This document shows positions 46,746 to 56,472 of a stretch of 64,000 nt of DNA, piece after piece. The position numbers and the translations under genes are program-made. Source of the DNA: an uncultured Acinetobacter sp. (GTDB taxonomy: Bacteria > Pseudomonadota > Gammaproteobacteria > Pseudomonadales > Moraxellaceae); assembly GCF_947493735.1 (NCBI RefSeq), contig NZ_CANLSL010000004.1:1-64000 (forward strand), written 5' to 3'. The notes below the pieces were generated by a model. That model was not told where the DNA came from. It saw only the letters and a program-made list of their open reading frames with translations, and searched no databases. Every line of letters begins with the position of its first letter. The stretch's first letter is position 1.

Positions 46746-49205
46746 TTACGATTGTTGATTGATGTATGGATTGTCTAACGGCAATGTTTGATCAATCTTC
46801 ATATCAAAAATATCGGTCAGCATACTGTCAAAACGCTTGATATTGTATTCAGCGATTTGCGAAGCTTCTTCGGCTGTGACAAAGTTTTGTGTCACGGCAT
46901 CGTCCAAATGTTCTTGGAAAGTTAAACCTTTGAACTGACCTTTATTCTCGGCACGTTTAAACTTCTGCCAAAGTGGTTCGATCTTGAGTAACATTTGGAA
47001 TGTACTTTCCATGCGACCAGTCACATCTTCTGGATCAAGGCTGTAATGCACATGTTTTTTCAGGACATCACGGAAGCTATTATCGGTCATGATCAATTGA
47101 CCGAGCTTGCCTTTGAGCTTATCCGATGGTTTTTCAAATGGACGACCGAATGGGAAGCAGATCAATTTCACCAAGATCGCAGGTAAGCGAATTGGGAAGT
47201 TGTCAATCAAGCCATAGAATGCTTCTTGCACTTGATACAAGCTCTTGTCCAAAGCCAATTGTGCATGCAGTTGGTTGGCTTCGGTACGTTGACCATTTTC
47301 ATAAAATTTCAAGATCGCTGTGGCAATAAACAGATGTGAAATCATATCTGCCAAACGACCTGAGAGCATTTCTTTACGCTTAATATCACCTGCAAGTAAG
47401 CCCAAACACATGTCTGCGGTAAAGGCGAAGTTTGCACTCAAGCGATTGATCGACTTGTAATATGGCTCGCTAAAATCATCCGCAGTGGTCGGTGCATCAT
47501 AGCTACCGCCTGTAAAGGCATAAGCAAATGATCGTGCCACACGATTAAATGTATAGCCAAGATGACGATACAAAATCTTGTCAAACTCAGGCAGTGCGGT
47601 CTCAGGATTTTCCGCTTGTAAAAGTTGTAGTTCATCGAATAGATAAGGATGGCTACGCATCGAACCTTGACCAAAGATCATCAATGAACGGCTCAAGATA
47701 TTTGCGCCTTCTACTGTGATCGACACAGGAATCGCTTGATAAGCAAGACCTAAGAAGTTGCGAGGTCCAAGCTGAATGGCACGACCACCGACCACGTCCA
47801 TGCCATGATTGATACTACGACGCATGGTTTCAGTGGCATAGTATTTGGCAATCGCAGTCATCATCGCAGGCTTGCCACCTTGATTTAGACCACATGTCAC
47901 CATATAACGGAACGCTTCGAGCATATAGGCATCACAGGCAATATCTGAAGTTGCTTCTTGAACCCCTTCAAAATTACCTACAGATAGTTTGAATTGCTCA
48001 CGAATCTTAGCGAATGCACCGACATTGAGGTACATCATTTCCGCTGCACCAGTAGACAGGGCAGGCAGAGAAATACCACGACCCACGCTTAAGCATTCCA
48101 TCAGCATGCGCCAGCCTTTACCTGCATTTTCTACGCCACCGATAATGTAGTCGAGTGGCACAAAGACATCTTTTGCTTCGACTGTACCATTCATAAATGG
48201 TGAGCCTGGATTGTGTCGAGGACCGACCTCAACACCGTCATGTGACGATGGAATCAAGGCACAGGTAATGCCGTAATCTTGTTTTTTGCTGTCGCCGAGT
48301 AGACCGTCTGGATCATAGAGTTTAAATGCCACGCCGATGACCGTTGCGATCGGTGCAAGGGTAATCCAGCGTTTAGAGAAATTCATTTTTAGACCAAGCA
48401 CTTGCTGACCTTCAAACTCACCCATGCAGACCACACCTGTGTCCGGAATTGCACCTGCATCCGAGCCAGCTTCTGGACTGGTCAATCCAAAGCATGGAAT
48501 CTCTGTACCATTCGCTAGACCTGGGAGATAACGATCTTTCTGCGCTTGCGTACCATAATGCAGTAATAGCTCGCCCGGTCCTAAAGAGTTCGGTACCATA
48601 CAGCTCACCGCTGCTGTAAGCGAACGTGTCGAAATCTTACTCATGATGCGACTTTGCGCAAACGGTGTAAATTCTTTTCCGCCATATTCTTTGGGAATGA
48701 TTAAGCCGAGAAAGCCTTTATCTTTGATGAATTGCCATGCTTCTGGAGGCAAATCTTTGTGATGATGGTGAATATCCCATTCATCGAGCATGTTACATAA
48801 TTCTTCAACTTCATTATCAATGAAAGATTGTTCTTCGGTACTGAGCTGTGGAAATGGATATTGCTCAAAAGTTTCCCAATTCGGCGCACCCATAAACAAC
48901 TCTTTTTCCCACCAACTGGTACCCGCATCCAGTGCTTCACGTTCGGTAACACTCATAGAGGGCATTGCGTTAGCAAGGGTTTTATAAGCAGGTTTTGTGA
49001 TGATTGACATACGCAGTGGATCAATCACGACGATCACACTGGCAATGATCAACGGTAATCCGAGTAATAGCGACCACGGTGTCCATAGTGCCATCAAAAT
49101 ACTGACACCGATGACGATCAATGCACCAACAGAGCGAGAGAGTTGCCAAAAGAACACTGCCCACATGGCAAATAAAATAACAAGAAGACTTAGAAGAAAG
49201 ACCAT
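46746..49205 (-). CDS. fadE: Acyl-CoA dehydrogenase FadE
   Basis: This 819-aa membrane-associated flavoenzyme performs the first oxidation step of fatty-acid beta-oxidation. Two to three hydrophobic helices (about 1-65) precede the dehydrogenase core. Motifs are GFLGLIIPKEYGGKEFTPFAQSRI, CFGLTSPEAGSDAGAIPDTG, MNFSKRWITLAPIATVIGVAFKL, NHGMDVVGGRAIQLGPRNFLG and SITVEGANILSRSLMIFGQGSMRSHP. Length and C-terminal domain match the large FadE of gammaproteobacteria. ATG 49205 is preceded by GGAGGAG and starts the hydrophobic segment; upstream codons to 49286 are not part of it. The electron acceptor is ETF in other bacteria. Confidence 0.94.
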   Translation of the reverse strand: MVFLLSLLVILFAMWAVFFWQLSRSVGALIVIGVSILMALWTPWSLLLGLPLIIASVIVVIDPLRMSIITKPAYKTLANAMPSMSVTEREALDAGTSWWEKELFMGAPNWETFEQYPFPQLSTEEQSFIDNEVEELCNMLDEWDIHHHHKDLPPEAWQFIKDKGFLGLIIPKEYGGKEFTPFAQSRIMSKISTRSLTAAVSCMVPNSLGPGELLLHYGTQAQKDRYLPGLANGTEIPCFGLTSPEAGSDAGAIPDTGVVCMGEFEGQQVLGLKMNFSKRWITLAPIATVIGVAFKLYDPDGLLGDSKKQDYGITCALIPSSHDGVEVGPRHNPGSPFMNGTVEAKDVFVPLDYIIGGVENAGKGWRMLMECLSVGRGISLPALSTGAAEMMYLNVGAFAKIREQFKLSVGNFEGVQEATSDIACDAYMLEAFRYMVTCGLNQGGKPAMMTAIAKYYATETMRRSINHGMDVVGGRAIQLGPRNFLGLAYQAIPVSITVEGANILSRSLMIFGQGSMRSHPYLFDELQLLQAENPETALPEFDKILYRHLGYTFNRVARSFAYAFTGGSYDAPTTADDFSEPYYKSINRLSANFAFTADMCLGLLAGDIKRKEMLSGRLADMISHLFIATAILKFYENGQRTEANQLHAQLALDKSLYQVQEAFYGLIDNFPIRLPAILVKLICFPFGRPFEKPSDKLKGKLGQLIMTDNSFRDVLKKHVHYSLDPEDVTGRMESTFQMLLKIEPLWQKFKRAENKGQFKGLTFQEHLDDAVTQNFVTAEEASQIAEYNIKRFDSMLTDIFDMKIDQTLPLDNPYINQQS

Positions 49206-49645
49206 ACAAACTCCTCCAAAAGTGACTGAATAGCAACATGACCATACGTCAAAAATATGAGCATAAGTCAAAGTGTTGAAATACATTCTAGAGATTAATA
49301 AAACAGCGAAATCAATAATCTACAGACTGAAAGATTAGACTGCTTTGCCAAATTTATTTTTCTAAAGTGAGCTAAACTTCTGATATACCTGAAAAATAAG
49401 TATGAAGAAGATTGCAAACTCACTATGACAAATTAAGATATTCATAGGAAATGTAATGACAAATTCTCATGAATTGCAAAGCACATCCTTACTTCACAAT
49501 TAAAGCAATGATGAAATATTAGTAAATAGTTGAAATGATGAAGTCTTGTTTCTTTAAGTAAATATTACAATGAGTTAAAAAAATGACGCATTCGAAAACG
49601 CGTCATCTAAATTTGTTAAATTTGATTTGTAACAGGATCGAAGTG
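49206..49645. other. fadE upstream region; nothing coding
   Basis: These 440 bases are AT-rich with no credible gene. The terminator of the upstream dehydrogenase lies at 49575-49606. The fadE promoter should lie in the left half; I could not identify a FadR-type operator with confidence. Confidence 0.5.
49575..49606 (-). terminator. Terminator after the acyl-CoA dehydrogenase gene
   Basis: On the minus strand ATGACGC-GTTTTCGAAT-GCGTCAT is followed by TTTTTTTAAC, about 40 bp after the stop. Confidence 0.8.
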
Positions 49646-50866
49646 TTATTTTAATTCACTCGATGATTTACCAAGCTCACGTCGAGCAATGATGAGCTGT
49701 TGAATCTGCTGAGTCCCCTCGAAAATATCGAGAATTTTTGAGTCACGTGCCCATTTTTCCAAAAGTTCATCCTCACCATAACCAAGACTTGCAGCGAGTT
49801 CGACACATTTCAAAGTAATGTCATTACCGATACATCCTGCTTTGGCTTTGGCGATTGAGGCTTCTTTGGAGTTTGGCATCTTATTATCTGCCATCCATGT
49901 CGCTTTGAGCGTCAGCAGACGTGCAGATTCCCATTCAGCTTCCATACGATAGATTTGTGCCGCCAAATTTGAAGTTTGCAAATAGGGCGTACTGTAGCTG
50001 TCATCAAGCTGATCTTTGAAGATTTGCTTGATGCGCTCTAGCGATGCTTTGGCACAGCCGATCGCCATTGCTGCTACCAGTGGACGTGTATTGTCAAAAG
50101 TTTCCATCACCCCAGCAAAGCCTTTGGAGACATCGACTTCTGCATTACCCAGCAGATTTTCTGCAGGCACACGACAATTGTCAAAAATAATCGTTGCTGT
50201 ATCAGAGGCTTTGATACCCAGCTTATGTTCCAAGCGTTCAACTTTCATGCCTTCTGTGCCTTTTTCTACGACAAAAGACTTGATCGCAGCACGACCGACT
50301 TTACGATCTAAAGTTGCCCAAACTACGACGCTATCGGCACGGTCGCCTGAAGTAACAAAGATTTTTTCACCATTTAGAATATAGTGGTCGCCGTCTTTGG
50401 TTGCTGTGGTGCGAATCGCAGCAGAGTCAGAACCACAGCTTGGCTCGGTAATCGCCATTGCTGCCCAAGTATTTTTAAAGCGTTCCAGTTGTTCATCATT
50501 GGCAACCGCAGCGATTGCTGAGTTGCCTAAACCTTGACGGGGCATGGATAACAACAAGCCTGTATCGCCAAAGCACATTTCAATGATACTGAGCGCAGTA
50601 GACATATTTGTACCGTTACGCACACCTTCATGGTTGCTTTCGTTCTGCTTATTTTCACATCGTTTGCCTGCGCCTGCGGCACCTGCGTTCATGCCTTCAC
50701 CACCTTCGTTCATGCCATCAACTAAGGATGCAAGCATGTCGAGCTCTTTTGGATAGGCGTGTTCTGCTTTGTCATATTTGCGTGAAATCGGGCGCAGTAG
50801 GTTGAGTGCCCCTTCATGCGCTTGGGTGACGAGCATGCGGAATTTTTTTGGATTTTGTAAATTCAT
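49646..50866 (-). CDS. Acyl-CoA dehydrogenase (catalytic glutamate present)
   Basis: This is a 406-aa soluble flavoprotein of the acyl-CoA dehydrogenase family. Motifs are AITEPSCGSDSAAIRTTA, GEKIFVTSGDRADSVVVWAT, LEHKLGIKASDTATIIFDNCRVPAENLLG and, near the end, SLGYGEDELLEKWARDSKILDIFEGTQQIQQLIIARREL. There the glutamate of IFEGT is the catalytic base in this family. It has an unusual insertion in the N-terminal helical domain (GMNEGGEGMNAGAAGAGKR). ATG 50866 has AAGGA at 9 bases; an ATG at 50872 is also possible. A second dehydrogenase lacking this glutamate lies upstream on the same strand. The substrate is unknown. Confidence 0.88.
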   Translation of the reverse strand: MNLQNPKKFRMLVTQAHEGALNLLRPISRKYDKAEHAYPKELDMLASLVDGMNEGGEGMNAGAAGAGKRCENKQNESNHEGVRNGTNMSTALSIIEMCFGDTGLLLSMPRQGLGNSAIAAVANDEQLERFKNTWAAMAITEPSCGSDSAAIRTTATKDGDHYILNGEKIFVTSGDRADSVVVWATLDRKVGRAAIKSFVVEKGTEGMKVERLEHKLGIKASDTATIIFDNCRVPAENLLGNAEVDVSKGFAGVMETFDNTRPLVAAMAIGCAKASLERIKQIFKDQLDDSYSTPYLQTSNLAAQIYRMEAEWESARLLTLKATWMADNKMPNSKEASIAKAKAGCIGNDITLKCVELAASLGYGEDELLEKWARDSKILDIFEGTQQIQQLIIARRELGKSSSELK

Positions 50867-51025
50867 AGTCATTATTCCTTAATTTTCCTTAATTCTTTGT
50901 TGAATGACTTAAATTCACCGATCGTCGAATGAATTTAATTCCAATACAAGTCACCCGAGTGAAGCTGTACATGAAGTACTGTGATTGAGGGTAACGCAGT
51001 AGTGGAGTTGAAGTCATTTGACGAT

Positions 51026-52285
51026 CTAAGCGTGTAAGCCAGATTGCATGATCGCCGTCGCCCTTAAATCACGATACCAACGCTCGACTGGGTGCTCTTT
51101 GGTAAAGCCGTGGCCGCCCAAGATTTGCACGCCATCGGTACCAATTTTCATGGATTTTTCAGCGCAAAGTAGGCGTGCGAGATAAGTTTCACGATGAAAA
51201 TCTTTGCCTGCTTCGGCAAGACTTGCAGCATTCCAAATCAACATGCGCATTGCATCAATCTCAATTGCCATATCCGCAATCATAAATGCCACACTTTGAC
51301 GATGAGAAATCGGCTCGCCAAATGCAATACGCTCATTGGCATATTGAATACAGTAGGATTTGACCGCTTCACAGGTACCGACTGCCATTGCACACCACAT
51401 CAGATGTCCAAAGTCTAGGAAAGCTTGATAATCAAAATCCTCTGAACTTAAACGACGAGCAGGGGTTTGGTGAAAACGTAAAGTGACGGTTTCTGCTGCA
51501 CGTAGTCCCATCGCAGGACTTGGGCGCATACTGATGCTGTCATCACGTTCCACGATAAAGAGCTCAGGCTTGCCTTGATACATGGCATTGACTAGTAAAA
51601 TATAGGCATATTCACCCATGACAACCATGGTCTTTTCACCACTAATTTGGAAATCTTGATCTAAGGCTTCCGCTTGTGTAGTGAGTTCAAAAGGATTGAA
51701 TGCAGGCGTATTTTCTTGACTAGCAATGCTTGCCCGAATATCAGCTTGCTCGGCAAAATCTGCCAAATATTGACTTTGAATATCGCTATTGCCCCAAAGA
51801 GTGATGGCATTGATCACACTAAATGTACTTAACAATCCTGCGGCCAAACTAAAGTCACCACGTGCCAAATCTTCAGCGATCAAGACATTACTCACCGCAC
51901 TTTGCTCGGTTGCGACACCGCCATATTGCTCTGGGAGCGCATAAAAGTTGAGTGCCAACTCATCCGCTTGTTCCAATAAATCTTTGGGGATAATGCTTTG
52001 ATGATCCGCTTGCATCGCACTTGGATAAATCGCATCTTTGGCAAAGCGTTGTAAGGCTTCACGAAGCATGCTTTGTTCTGCGGTGAGGCTTAAGTCAAAA
52101 AGATTTTTAGATTGGGATTGCAGGCGTTGTTGCGGTTGTTTACTTTGTGGTTTTAAAAATTTCTGCGTTTTCGACAGTGTACTAAACCCTGTACGAGAAC
52201 CATGATAAAACGAGCGCTCAACGAATTTTCGTAGTTTCAATTGATCAAGTGCATCACTCGAAGCAAGTTTGGTCATCAATGACAA
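51026..52285 (-). CDS. Acyl-CoA dehydrogenase homolog lacking the catalytic glutamate
   Basis: This 419-aa acyl-CoA dehydrogenase-like protein has a 60-70 residue basic N-terminal extension (FVERSFYHGSRTGFSTLSKTQKF) not usual in the family. The core retains DLSLTAEQSMLREALQRFAKDAIYP, SAGLLSTFSVINA-type N-domain helices, QISGEKTMVVMGEYAYI, and the C-terminal QILGGHGFTKEHPVERWYRDLRA. The protein then ends ATAIMQSGLHA where relatives continue with IYEGT. Glutamine stands at the position of the base, and the last helix is absent. The alternative base position seen in isovaleryl-CoA dehydrogenase (LDLERL) reads LDFGHL here. It probably needs a partner, and the adjacent dehydrogenase (153 bp between ORFs) is the obvious candidate. 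Confidence 0.85.
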   Translation of the reverse strand: MSLMTKLASSDALDQLKLRKFVERSFYHGSRTGFSTLSKTQKFLKPQSKQPQQRLQSQSKNLFDLSLTAEQSMLREALQRFAKDAIYPSAMQADHQSIIPKDLLEQADELALNFYALPEQYGGVATEQSAVSNVLIAEDLARGDFSLAAGLLSTFSVINAITLWGNSDIQSQYLADFAEQADIRASIASQENTPAFNPFELTTQAEALDQDFQISGEKTMVVMGEYAYILLVNAMYQGKPELFIVERDDSISMRPSPAMGLRAAETVTLRFHQTPARRLSSEDFDYQAFLDFGHLMWCAMAVGTCEAVKSYCIQYANERIAFGEPISHRQSVAFMIADMAIEIDAMRMLIWNAASLAEAGKDFHRETYLARLLCAEKSMKIGTDGVQILGGHGFTKEHPVERWYRDLRATAIMQSGLHA

Positions 52286-52538
52286 GCCGATGCCTTGCGT
52301 TTTTCAAACATTGTTATACTCATCACAATCCTCTTGGCGTATTTATACGTGTGTACAACTATATTGGCACAGCCTTAAAAAAAACTATCGCAGGGTTGAC
52401 AAATTTGATTTGGATAAATTGGCAAATAATCAAATTGCTTAATTGTGATTTATATAATTGAAATATATGTTCTATTTTTTAAATGTAATTAAGTTTGTTT
52501 TCTGTGGATTGACTTTTTTGACATTTAAAATTACTTAG

Positions 52539-52964
52539 CTATAAGATTTCAATAAACAATTTTGGATGGATGTCTTCAAAATCTGTACGCAAGTTTTCAG
52601 CTAAATAACTGGCAGAATCTAAAACATGTGGCTTGTCTTCAATACGTTTAAACACCACCCAATGCCAAAAGTATTTGCCATGATTCTCATGATACTTTGT
52701 TGCTAATAACGCAAGGTCGGGGAGTGTTTCCCACTGGGTAAAAGGCGTTTCTAACGCTGAACACTCAAAATTGAAATGTTTTAATAGCCTACGGACATAA
52801 TCCGTATCAGACCACAGTGCTTGATCTTCGGCGAAAATACCCAGTGAATTGGCAACGGCTTTGACTTCGGCGTAAGAACGACCAACGAGATTGGCGACTG
52901 AGGCAAGTCCACAACCAGTTTCTTGCTCTTGAATGATTACTTGAAACGGTTGTGGCGAGTTCAT
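52539..52964 (-). CDS. Peptidase C39-like domain protein, 141 aa
   Basis: This small cytoplasmic-looking protein consists of a single papain-like C39 fold. The Cys of QEQETGCGLASVANLVGRSYAEV (about 18) is the likely nucleophile, and the His in KYFWHWVVFKR (about 104) and the Asp in HVLDSASYL complete the triad pattern. Classic C39 domains remove leader peptides of bacteriocins inside ABC exporters. This one stands alone, with no transporter and no bacteriocin-like gene nearby. It could be a free cysteine peptidase or a non-peptidase relative. It is on the same strand as, and follows, the ABC1-kinase gene, 38 bp away. Confidence 0.75.
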   Translation of the reverse strand: MNSPQPFQVIIQEQETGCGLASVANLVGRSYAEVKAVANSLGIFAEDQALWSDTDYVRRLLKHFNFECSALETPFTQWETLPDLALLATKYHENHGKYFWHWVVFKRIEDKPHVLDSASYLAENLRTDFEDIHPKLFIEIL

Positions 52965-53001
52965 TGATTTATGCTAACTATGCAATTACATCAAGGTGTA
53001 A

Positions 53002-54375
53002 TTAAACAAAGGGCGTGATCATCTGACGCACATTGGTTTTGGCATCAATCACGGTCATAAAGGTATATGCACCAATGAACTTACGGCTAATAAACATAAA
53101 CTCTTTCGGTGGAATAGAGAAGTAGCGTGATGCCATCGACTTACTGGCACGCTGTATCACACGATTGTGCAATTGGCTACGTTTCCAGTCGTAGCGGTGC
53201 TCAGCATCCATCAGGCCTTCGGGCATATCAGGATTGTTAGCTGGTTCACTAAAGGCTTCGGTCGCCAATAAAAAGACTTCTGACATATCAGGTTTGACGG
53301 ATGCAGGAATTGAATCAAAGAAGGTATAGCCTGACATGGATTTGATCATTTCAGCTTTATCATGTTGATAACCTGAAACAATGAGATTTCGTGCGACATT
53401 GAGCAGATGTTCATCAAACTGACGAATCGCACCGAAGTCGAGGAGCACGATCTTATCTTTAATGTCTTGACCATTGCCTAAACGCACCAGATAGTTACCA
53501 AAATTTGGATCAGTCTGCATCTCTCCCCATTCAAACAACTCACGTACAGCAATCTCAAGAGATGCTTCACCGAGCGCATTACGGCGAGCTTGTGGCAAGG
53601 ATAACATCACTGGACTATTAATCGGTACGCCATGCTCAAAGGTCATGCATAAGATACGATCGGTACAATATTGATCAATGATTTTTGGTACCACATAGCG
53701 ATCATCATTTTTCAAACGGTCATGAAAGCGTTGCGTCGTCGCTGCTTCCATATGATAGTCGACTTCACGGTGCATCATGTTACGGACTTCTTCGTACCAT
53801 TCATCGAACTCACGTGTCTGCGGAACCATACGAGTCAGACGTAACATACTGCGGAATAAACTCATATCCGAGTCGATTGCTTCGGCCACACCTGGATATT
53901 GAATTTTTAACACGAGTTCTAAACCATCAGACTTACGCACGGCACGGTGCACTTGCGCAAGTGATGCTGTGCCAAGTGGCTCATGGTCAATGGTTAAATC
54001 GTCAAGCTTTGAGCCAAGCTCTTGCTTCAAATGTTTATGAATTGCTTGCCAAGACAGGGCAACGGTTTTATCATTTAAGGTATTTAAGGCTTGGGTGATC
54101 TCCGCAGGAAGAAAATGCTCACCATACAGCGCCATCATTTGTCCAATTTTGACCACTGAGCCTTTGAGTTTGCCGATTTCTGCGACGAGATAATTCGCCT
54201 GTTCGCTCATGGCTTGTTTGCGTTTTTTATCTTTTTCTTGTTCATTGGAAAACATGCTGCTGGCATTGGCTGATGCCCAGCGTGTACCTGCGATGAAAGA
54301 TGCTTTTGCAATGGAAAAGCGACGATCAAAAGCAGAGGTTTTAAGGTTGTCCAACTTGTCATTTTTATCTGACAT
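53002..54375 (-). CDS. ABC1/AarF/UbiB-family atypical kinase
   Basis: This 457-aa member of the ABC1 (ADCK/UbiB) family has the KxGQ motif (KGSVVKIGQMMALYG), the alanine/glycine-rich nucleotide loop PLGTASLAQVHRA, VLKIQYPGVAEAIDSDM with the conserved lysine, EVDYHMEAATTQRFHD, and a metal-binding LLDFGAIRQF. It lacks the C-terminal membrane helices of UbiB, so it is probably a soluble paralog. In related proteins this fold is an ATPase or kinase linked to quinone or lipid metabolism. It precedes the C39-like gene by 38 bp on the same strand. I chose ATG 54375 (MSDKNDKLDNLK). Confidence 0.86.
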   Translation of the reverse strand: MSDKNDKLDNLKTSAFDRRFSIAKASFIAGTRWASANASSMFSNEQEKDKKRKQAMSEQANYLVAEIGKLKGSVVKIGQMMALYGEHFLPAEITQALNTLNDKTVALSWQAIHKHLKQELGSKLDDLTIDHEPLGTASLAQVHRAVRKSDGLELVLKIQYPGVAEAIDSDMSLFRSMLRLTRMVPQTREFDEWYEEVRNMMHREVDYHMEAATTQRFHDRLKNDDRYVVPKIIDQYCTDRILCMTFEHGVPINSPVMLSLPQARRNALGEASLEIAVRELFEWGEMQTDPNFGNYLVRLGNGQDIKDKIVLLDFGAIRQFDEHLLNVARNLIVSGYQHDKAEMIKSMSGYTFFDSIPASVKPDMSEVFLLATEAFSEPANNPDMPEGLMDAEHRYDWKRSQLHNRVIQRASKSMASRYFSIPPKEFMFISRKFIGAYTFMTVIDAKTNVRQMITPFV

Positions 54376-54541
54376 AAAAGCAAAATCCTGAAAATTGAAA
54401 AACATGCGAAGCTAATTGTACATTAAAGTACAGTTGAAAACGTATAAAAAACATTACATCCTTGCAAATATTAATTGATCTCAAATTTATCTTTTAAATC
54501 AATGGAATAAAGAATTTATTGCAAAGATTCACTCCATTCTG

Positions 54542-55162
54542 CTAAGCATTCAGCTGTTCGGCTTCTTGTTGAATATTTAACTTGGCTTGGGCTTCAAACT
54601 GTTGGTGAAAATAATCTGTTTTGTATATTCGATCCATGTCTAAAAAGTGTTTCAAAGCTTTTTTTCGACCTACTTTATAAAGCAGATCGGGGTAGATGGC
54701 GTATTCTTTACGGACTTGTACCGTATATTGGTTATAAATTTCCCAACGCTGACCTAAAATTGATAAATCTGCATCGAGTAAATAATTGGTATCTTGATAA
54801 TCAGAAAATTGATGAGATTTTGTCGCTAAAATTTGTGATTTACATAATTCAATGATTTCGTCAGGTATTTCAAGTTCTGTCATGCGTTGAACGGCTAGCT
54901 CAGCACTTTTTTCCTCATTATCTGATCTTTTTACATCATAGATGATGTCATGATAATACAGACAAAATAGCGTGCTATCCCAACAGGCAATATCACTTTT
55001 AACTGCACTCAAATGTATAAGCAGTGCTTCGAGGTGTAGCAATGTATGGTAATGCCGTCCTTGTTCAGAATAATACCGTTCGATTTCTGCCCAAAAGTTA
55101 TTTTTTAATAATTCATTTGATGTATAGCAATCAAGCAAGGACATGAATGTGATTTTAAGCAT
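54542..55162 (-). CDS. HD-like predicted metal-dependent phosphohydrolase
   Basis: This 206-aa protein has the HD-domain pattern: GRHYHTLLHLEALLIHL (first His), LYYHDIIYDVKRSDNEEKSAELA (His-Asp), and a later Asp in LLDADLSILGQRWEIY. It resembles the family of small bacterial HD hydrolases often called predicted metal-dependent phosphohydrolases. The substrate is unknown. It is probably soluble. The start is uncertain: ATG 55162 or ATG 55144 (MSLLDCY); neither has a strong ribosome site. It is a single gene, divergent from prmB. Confidence 0.8.
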   Translation of the reverse strand: MLKITFMSLLDCYTSNELLKNNFWAEIERYYSEQGRHYHTLLHLEALLIHLSAVKSDIACWDSTLFCLYYHDIIYDVKRSDNEEKSAELAVQRMTELEIPDEIIELCKSQILATKSHQFSDYQDTNYLLDADLSILGQRWEIYNQYTVQVRKEYAIYPDLLYKVGRKKALKHFLDMDRIYKTDYFHQQFEAQAKLNIQQEAEQLNA

Positions 55163-55374
55163 TTTAATTTTTCAAAGGCTAATCTCAGTTCAGTCTATAC
55201 CGAATTTTCTTATTATGTTGTGAAAATTCTAGTCATTGTAAATGGATTGAGATGTGAATTCGTTGCGCAGATTGGCGATCTTGCATAGTCAAATCCCCTG
55301 AAATTCAGTAGAATAGACCGTCAAATTTTTAGCGATTTTTCCATATTGGGAAATTTCGAGTTTTGGAGTAGTGC

Positions 55375-56460
55375 GTGGATCAATTCCTTCCTGATGAAGA
55401 TCAAGCTGTAGATGACGTGTTTGATGAGCAAAGCAATGAAAATGAAGGTGCAATGCAAGTCGGTAGCGAAGTGCTCAAAGAAGCATTAGAGAACTTATCA
55501 ACCATTCGTGACTTTATCCGTTTTGGCGTGACGATTTTACGTCAGTACGATGCACATCTGGGTCAAGGCACGGAAGATTTTTTTGCAGAAAGTTCGGCTT
55601 TGGTGATGCAAACCTTATCTTTGGATTGGTCGGCTGATGCGGAAATTTTAGACGCAAAATTGCTTCCATCTGAGAAGCAAGCAGTTTTAGATTTGCTCGA
55701 AGTCCGCGTCAATCAACGCATTCCAACTTCATATTTGCTAAATCTTGCTTATTTCGCAGGAAAACCATTTTATGTCGATGATCGTGTACTCATTCCACGT
55801 TCACCGATTGCTGAGTTAATTGCCGATCGTTTTGCGCCATTTTTCCTAGATGAGCATGGTCAGATGCAGACTGATCAACACAGTTTGCCTGATGCGACTC
55901 AGCCGACTGCGTTAAAAACGCCTGAGCGTATTTTGGATCTCTGTACAGGTTCGGGTTGTATCGCCATTGCGTTGGCATATGCCTATCCTGATGCGGCGGT
56001 CGATGCGACAGATATTTCCAAAGATGCTTTGGAAGTCGCTGCGATCAACGTCGAACATCACAATATGCAATATCAAGTGGCTTTGCTTGAGTCAGATTTG
56101 TTCGATCGTGTCCCTGCGGAAAATCAATATGATTTGATCGTGTCCAATCCACCGTATGTCGATGCCGAAGATATGGCAGATTTGCCTGCGGAATTCCATC
56201 ACGAGCCTGAATTGGCTTTGGCAGCAGGGCAAGATGGTTTGGACTTGGTGCGTAAGATGCTTGCTGTAGCAGCAGATTATCTCAGTGAAAATGGTTTATT
56301 GATCATCGAAGTGGGTAATAGCGAGTGGGCGCTTAAGCAGAATTTTAATAAAATCGACTTTCACTGGCTGACTTTCCAAAATGGTGGTTCAGGCATCTTT
56401 GCGTTAACAGCTCAGCAATGCCGTGAATATCAGAATATTTTCCAACAAGCGATTGAATAG
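55375..56460 (+). CDS. prmB: Ribosomal protein L3 glutamine methyltransferase PrmB
   Basis: This 361-aa SAM-dependent methyltransferase modifies N5 of a glutamine in ribosomal protein L3. It contains RIPTSYLLNLAYFAGKPFYVDDRVLIPRSPIAELI, the SAM motif ILDLCTGSGCIAIALAYAYP, and the catalytic NPPY in YDLIVSNPPYVDAEDM (about 258-261). The start is GTG 55375 with TTGGAG upstream. It has an acidic N-terminal extension (QFLPDEDQAVDDVFDEQSNENEG) and a 20-residue insert before the SAM motif relative to E. coli PrmB. aroC follows within 12 bp, an arrangement seen in many proteobacteria, so they are cotranscribed. Confidence 0.93.
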   Translation: MDQFLPDEDQAVDDVFDEQSNENEGAMQVGSEVLKEALENLSTIRDFIRFGVTILRQYDAHLGQGTEDFFAESSALVMQTLSLDWSADAEILDAKLLPSEKQAVLDLLEVRVNQRIPTSYLLNLAYFAGKPFYVDDRVLIPRSPIAELIADRFAPFFLDEHGQMQTDQHSLPDATQPTALKTPERILDLCTGSGCIAIALAYAYPDAAVDATDISKDALEVAAINVEHHNMQYQVALLESDLFDRVPAENQYDLIVSNPPYVDAEDMADLPAEFHHEPELALAAGQDGLDLVRKMLAVAADYLSENGLLIIEVGNSEWALKQNFNKIDFHWLTFQNGGSGIFALTAQQCREYQNIFQQAIE

Positions 56461-56472
56461 GAGTAATTGAAC

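Noticed and set aside
52286..52538. Gene in the gap before the acyl-CoA dehydrogenase homolog
   Set aside because: The plus-strand 70-codon frame here overlaps the dehydrogenase start and is AT-rich with no ribosome site.
53685..54098. 137-codon plus-strand frame inside the ABC1 kinase gene
   Set aside because: It is antisense to a gene with clear family motifs and has no recognisable domain or ribosome site.
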